Below, in pieces: positions 5,095 to 5,501 of a stretch of 5,501 nt of DNA. Location: positions 1 to 5,501 of the forward strand of contig JAFDUB010000103.1 of the NCBI GenBank assembly GCA_019594025.1, written 5' to 3'. Under the pieces are notes generated by a model. It was not told where the DNA came from and did no database searches. It saw only the letters and a program-made list of their open reading frames with translations. The position numbers were made by a program, and so were the translations under genes. Each line of letters starts with the position of its first letter. Position 1 is the stretch's first letter. Source of the stretch: Thermoplasmata archaeon. Its GTDB lineage: Archaea > Thermoplasmatota > Thermoplasmata > Halarchaeoplasmatales > Halarchaeoplasmataceae.

Positions 5095-5161
5095 TTAAGT
5101 TTTTGAGCACGAAGGAAGGTCGTTATCTGCTACTTTTATTTCAGGAATCAAATCCCTGATA
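5088..5161 (+). repeat. 74-bp dispersed repeat, copy 2, promoter-like
   Basis: Ungapped match to 2888-2961. It keeps the TATA-like CTTTTATTT (about 5133-5141) and the half-sites TCAGG (5141-5145) and CCTGA (5155-5159); three of the mismatches cluster in the four bases at 5126-5129. Predicted transcription start near 5161 coincides with the end of similarity and lies three bases before the first hairpin of the array. Confidence 0.75.
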
Positions 5162-5311
5162 CCGTAGGAATTTCATATTGAAACCGACAGAATTCCTACT
5201 CACTTGGGATTTCTTAAAGAAATTCCGAGACTCATAGGAATTTCATATTCCTATTAAGTTGGAACTTTCCTAGAAAGTTCCGACACTCGATGGAATTGTC
5301 AAACAATTCCA
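5161..5311 (+). ncRNA. Candidate structured RNA, locus 2: array of five hairpins
   Basis: Five stem-loops follow one another. H1: GTAGGAATT (5164-5172)/AATTCCTAC (5191-5199), 9 bp. H2: 5206-5226, 9 bp with one G-U, loop TAA. H3: ATAGGAAT/ATTCCTAT (5234-5254), 8 bp, loop TTCAT. H4: GGAACTTTC/GAAAGTTCC (5261-5281), 9 bp perfect, loop CTA. H5: TGGAATTG/CAATTCCA (5291-5311), 8 bp, loop TCAAA. H2 to H5 are each exactly 21 nt, with 6-9 nt linkers. Arms start GG and end CC but differ inside, always with pairing kept. The one wobble (G5208-T5224) favours plus-strand RNA. It encodes no protein, and no clear T-run follows. It could alternatively be a set of palindromic DNA-binding sites. Confidence 0.5.
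5203..5311 (+). repeat. Two-unit imperfect tandem repeat (about 55 bp)
   Basis: Unit 1 (5203-5257) and unit 2 (5258-5311) align: a TTGG start, a 21-nt hairpin, TTCCGA-s-ACTC in the linker, then a second 21-nt hairpin. H2 and H4 differ by three compensated base-pair swaps (T-A to C-G, C-G to T-A, T-A to C-G) and one G-U to A-U change. A 15-base direct repeat TAGGAATTTCATATT also links H1 (from 5165) to H3 (from 5236). Confidence 0.65.
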
Positions 5312-5321
5312 GTAGATCCAT

Positions 5322-5501
5322 CTAGATATCATCGTAGACCATCTCAGGTGACCCAAACAAATAAGCATAAGATTTGACGATGAATTTTCCATCGAACCTT
5401 GAGATAGTACTTACCCTTTACAACGAACTTTTCTCCGTTTTTTACCACGAAATCTTGGAATATATAGGTCTGCTGAGTGATATGTGAGGTGTATCGAGGG
5501 A
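5322..5501 (-). pseudogene. 3' end of an unknown gene, apparently frameshifted (runs off right edge)
   Basis: From the right edge one frame reads 'QTYIFQDFVVKNGEKFVVKG' then KYYL, after which it continues poorly to TGA at 5344-5346. The next frame continues well as 'RFDGKFIVKSYAYLFGSPEM' then VYDDI and TAG at 5322-5324. The combined product alternates hydrophobic and charged residues in a way suggesting beta-strands ('GEKFVVKGKYYL', 'DGKFIVKSYAYL'). The switch is around 5390-5400, consistent with a one-base change, sequencing error or true decay. If unshifted, the gene simply ends at 5344. It converges on the hairpin array, ending 10 bases from it. Family not recognised; no start is in the window. 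Confidence 0.4.

Noticed and set aside
5161..5311. CRISPR array
   Set aside because: The repeated elements are hairpins of differing sequence separated by only 6-9 bases, with no constant repeat and no spacers of CRISPR length.

Overview
The window looks archaeal and probably euryarchaeal. Likely core promoters are TATA-box type (for example CTTAAATAC, CTTTATATT and AAATATATA about 25-35 bases before short leaders), starts are preceded by GGAGGTGA or GAGG ribosome-binding sites, and T-runs follow genes. One surface-protein fragment carries the 'PGWNMVGY' signature that I associate with archaeal secreted proteins. Genus-level placement is not possible from sequence alone.

Layout: 1-249 (-) is the N-terminal end of a cyanophycin synthetase (CphA) running off the left edge. 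390-877 (+) is a decayed copy of a two-gene membrane-protein cassette: a dead four-helix gene (513-706) followed by an intact 48-aa membrane microprotein (731-877) and a hairpin terminator. 1023-1460 (-) is a four-helix membrane protein of unknown role. 1656-1841 (-) is an unrecognised open-frame remnant. 1879-2829 (-) is a radical SAM enzyme with an HpnH-like C-terminal cysteine layout. 2888-3239 (+) is gene-free but has a 74-bp repeat followed by a chain of stem-loops. 3270-3771 (-) is the intact version of the membrane cassette (111-aa and 47-aa proteins). 4098-4916 (+) is an MscS-type mechanosensitive channel. 4963-5094 (-) is a surface-protein fragment. 5088-5161 is the second copy of the 74-bp repeat, followed by a regular array of five hairpins (5164-5311). 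5322-5501 (-) is the frameshifted tail of an unknown gene.

Two things stand out. First, the same 74-bp promoter-like module stands in front of two unrelated but highly structured, non-coding stretches, and the similarity stops about where transcription would begin. In the second stretch four hairpins are each exactly 21 nt long, and the two copies of a 55-bp tandem unit differ by paired compensatory changes, so pairing itself seems to be conserved. I propose a family of structured RNAs driven by a shared promoter; this is inference. Second, the membrane cassette is duplicated in inverted orientation together with its promoter and a symmetrical TCAAAAT-N19-ATTTTGA site. One copy has lost its larger protein but kept the microprotein intact with conservative substitutions, so the microprotein probably works on its own or with the other copy.

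An MscS channel and small membrane proteins sharing a divergent intergenic region suggest an envelope or osmotic-stress neighbourhood, but nothing here proves a functional link among them, and several decayed fragments mark this as a fast-changing accessory region.
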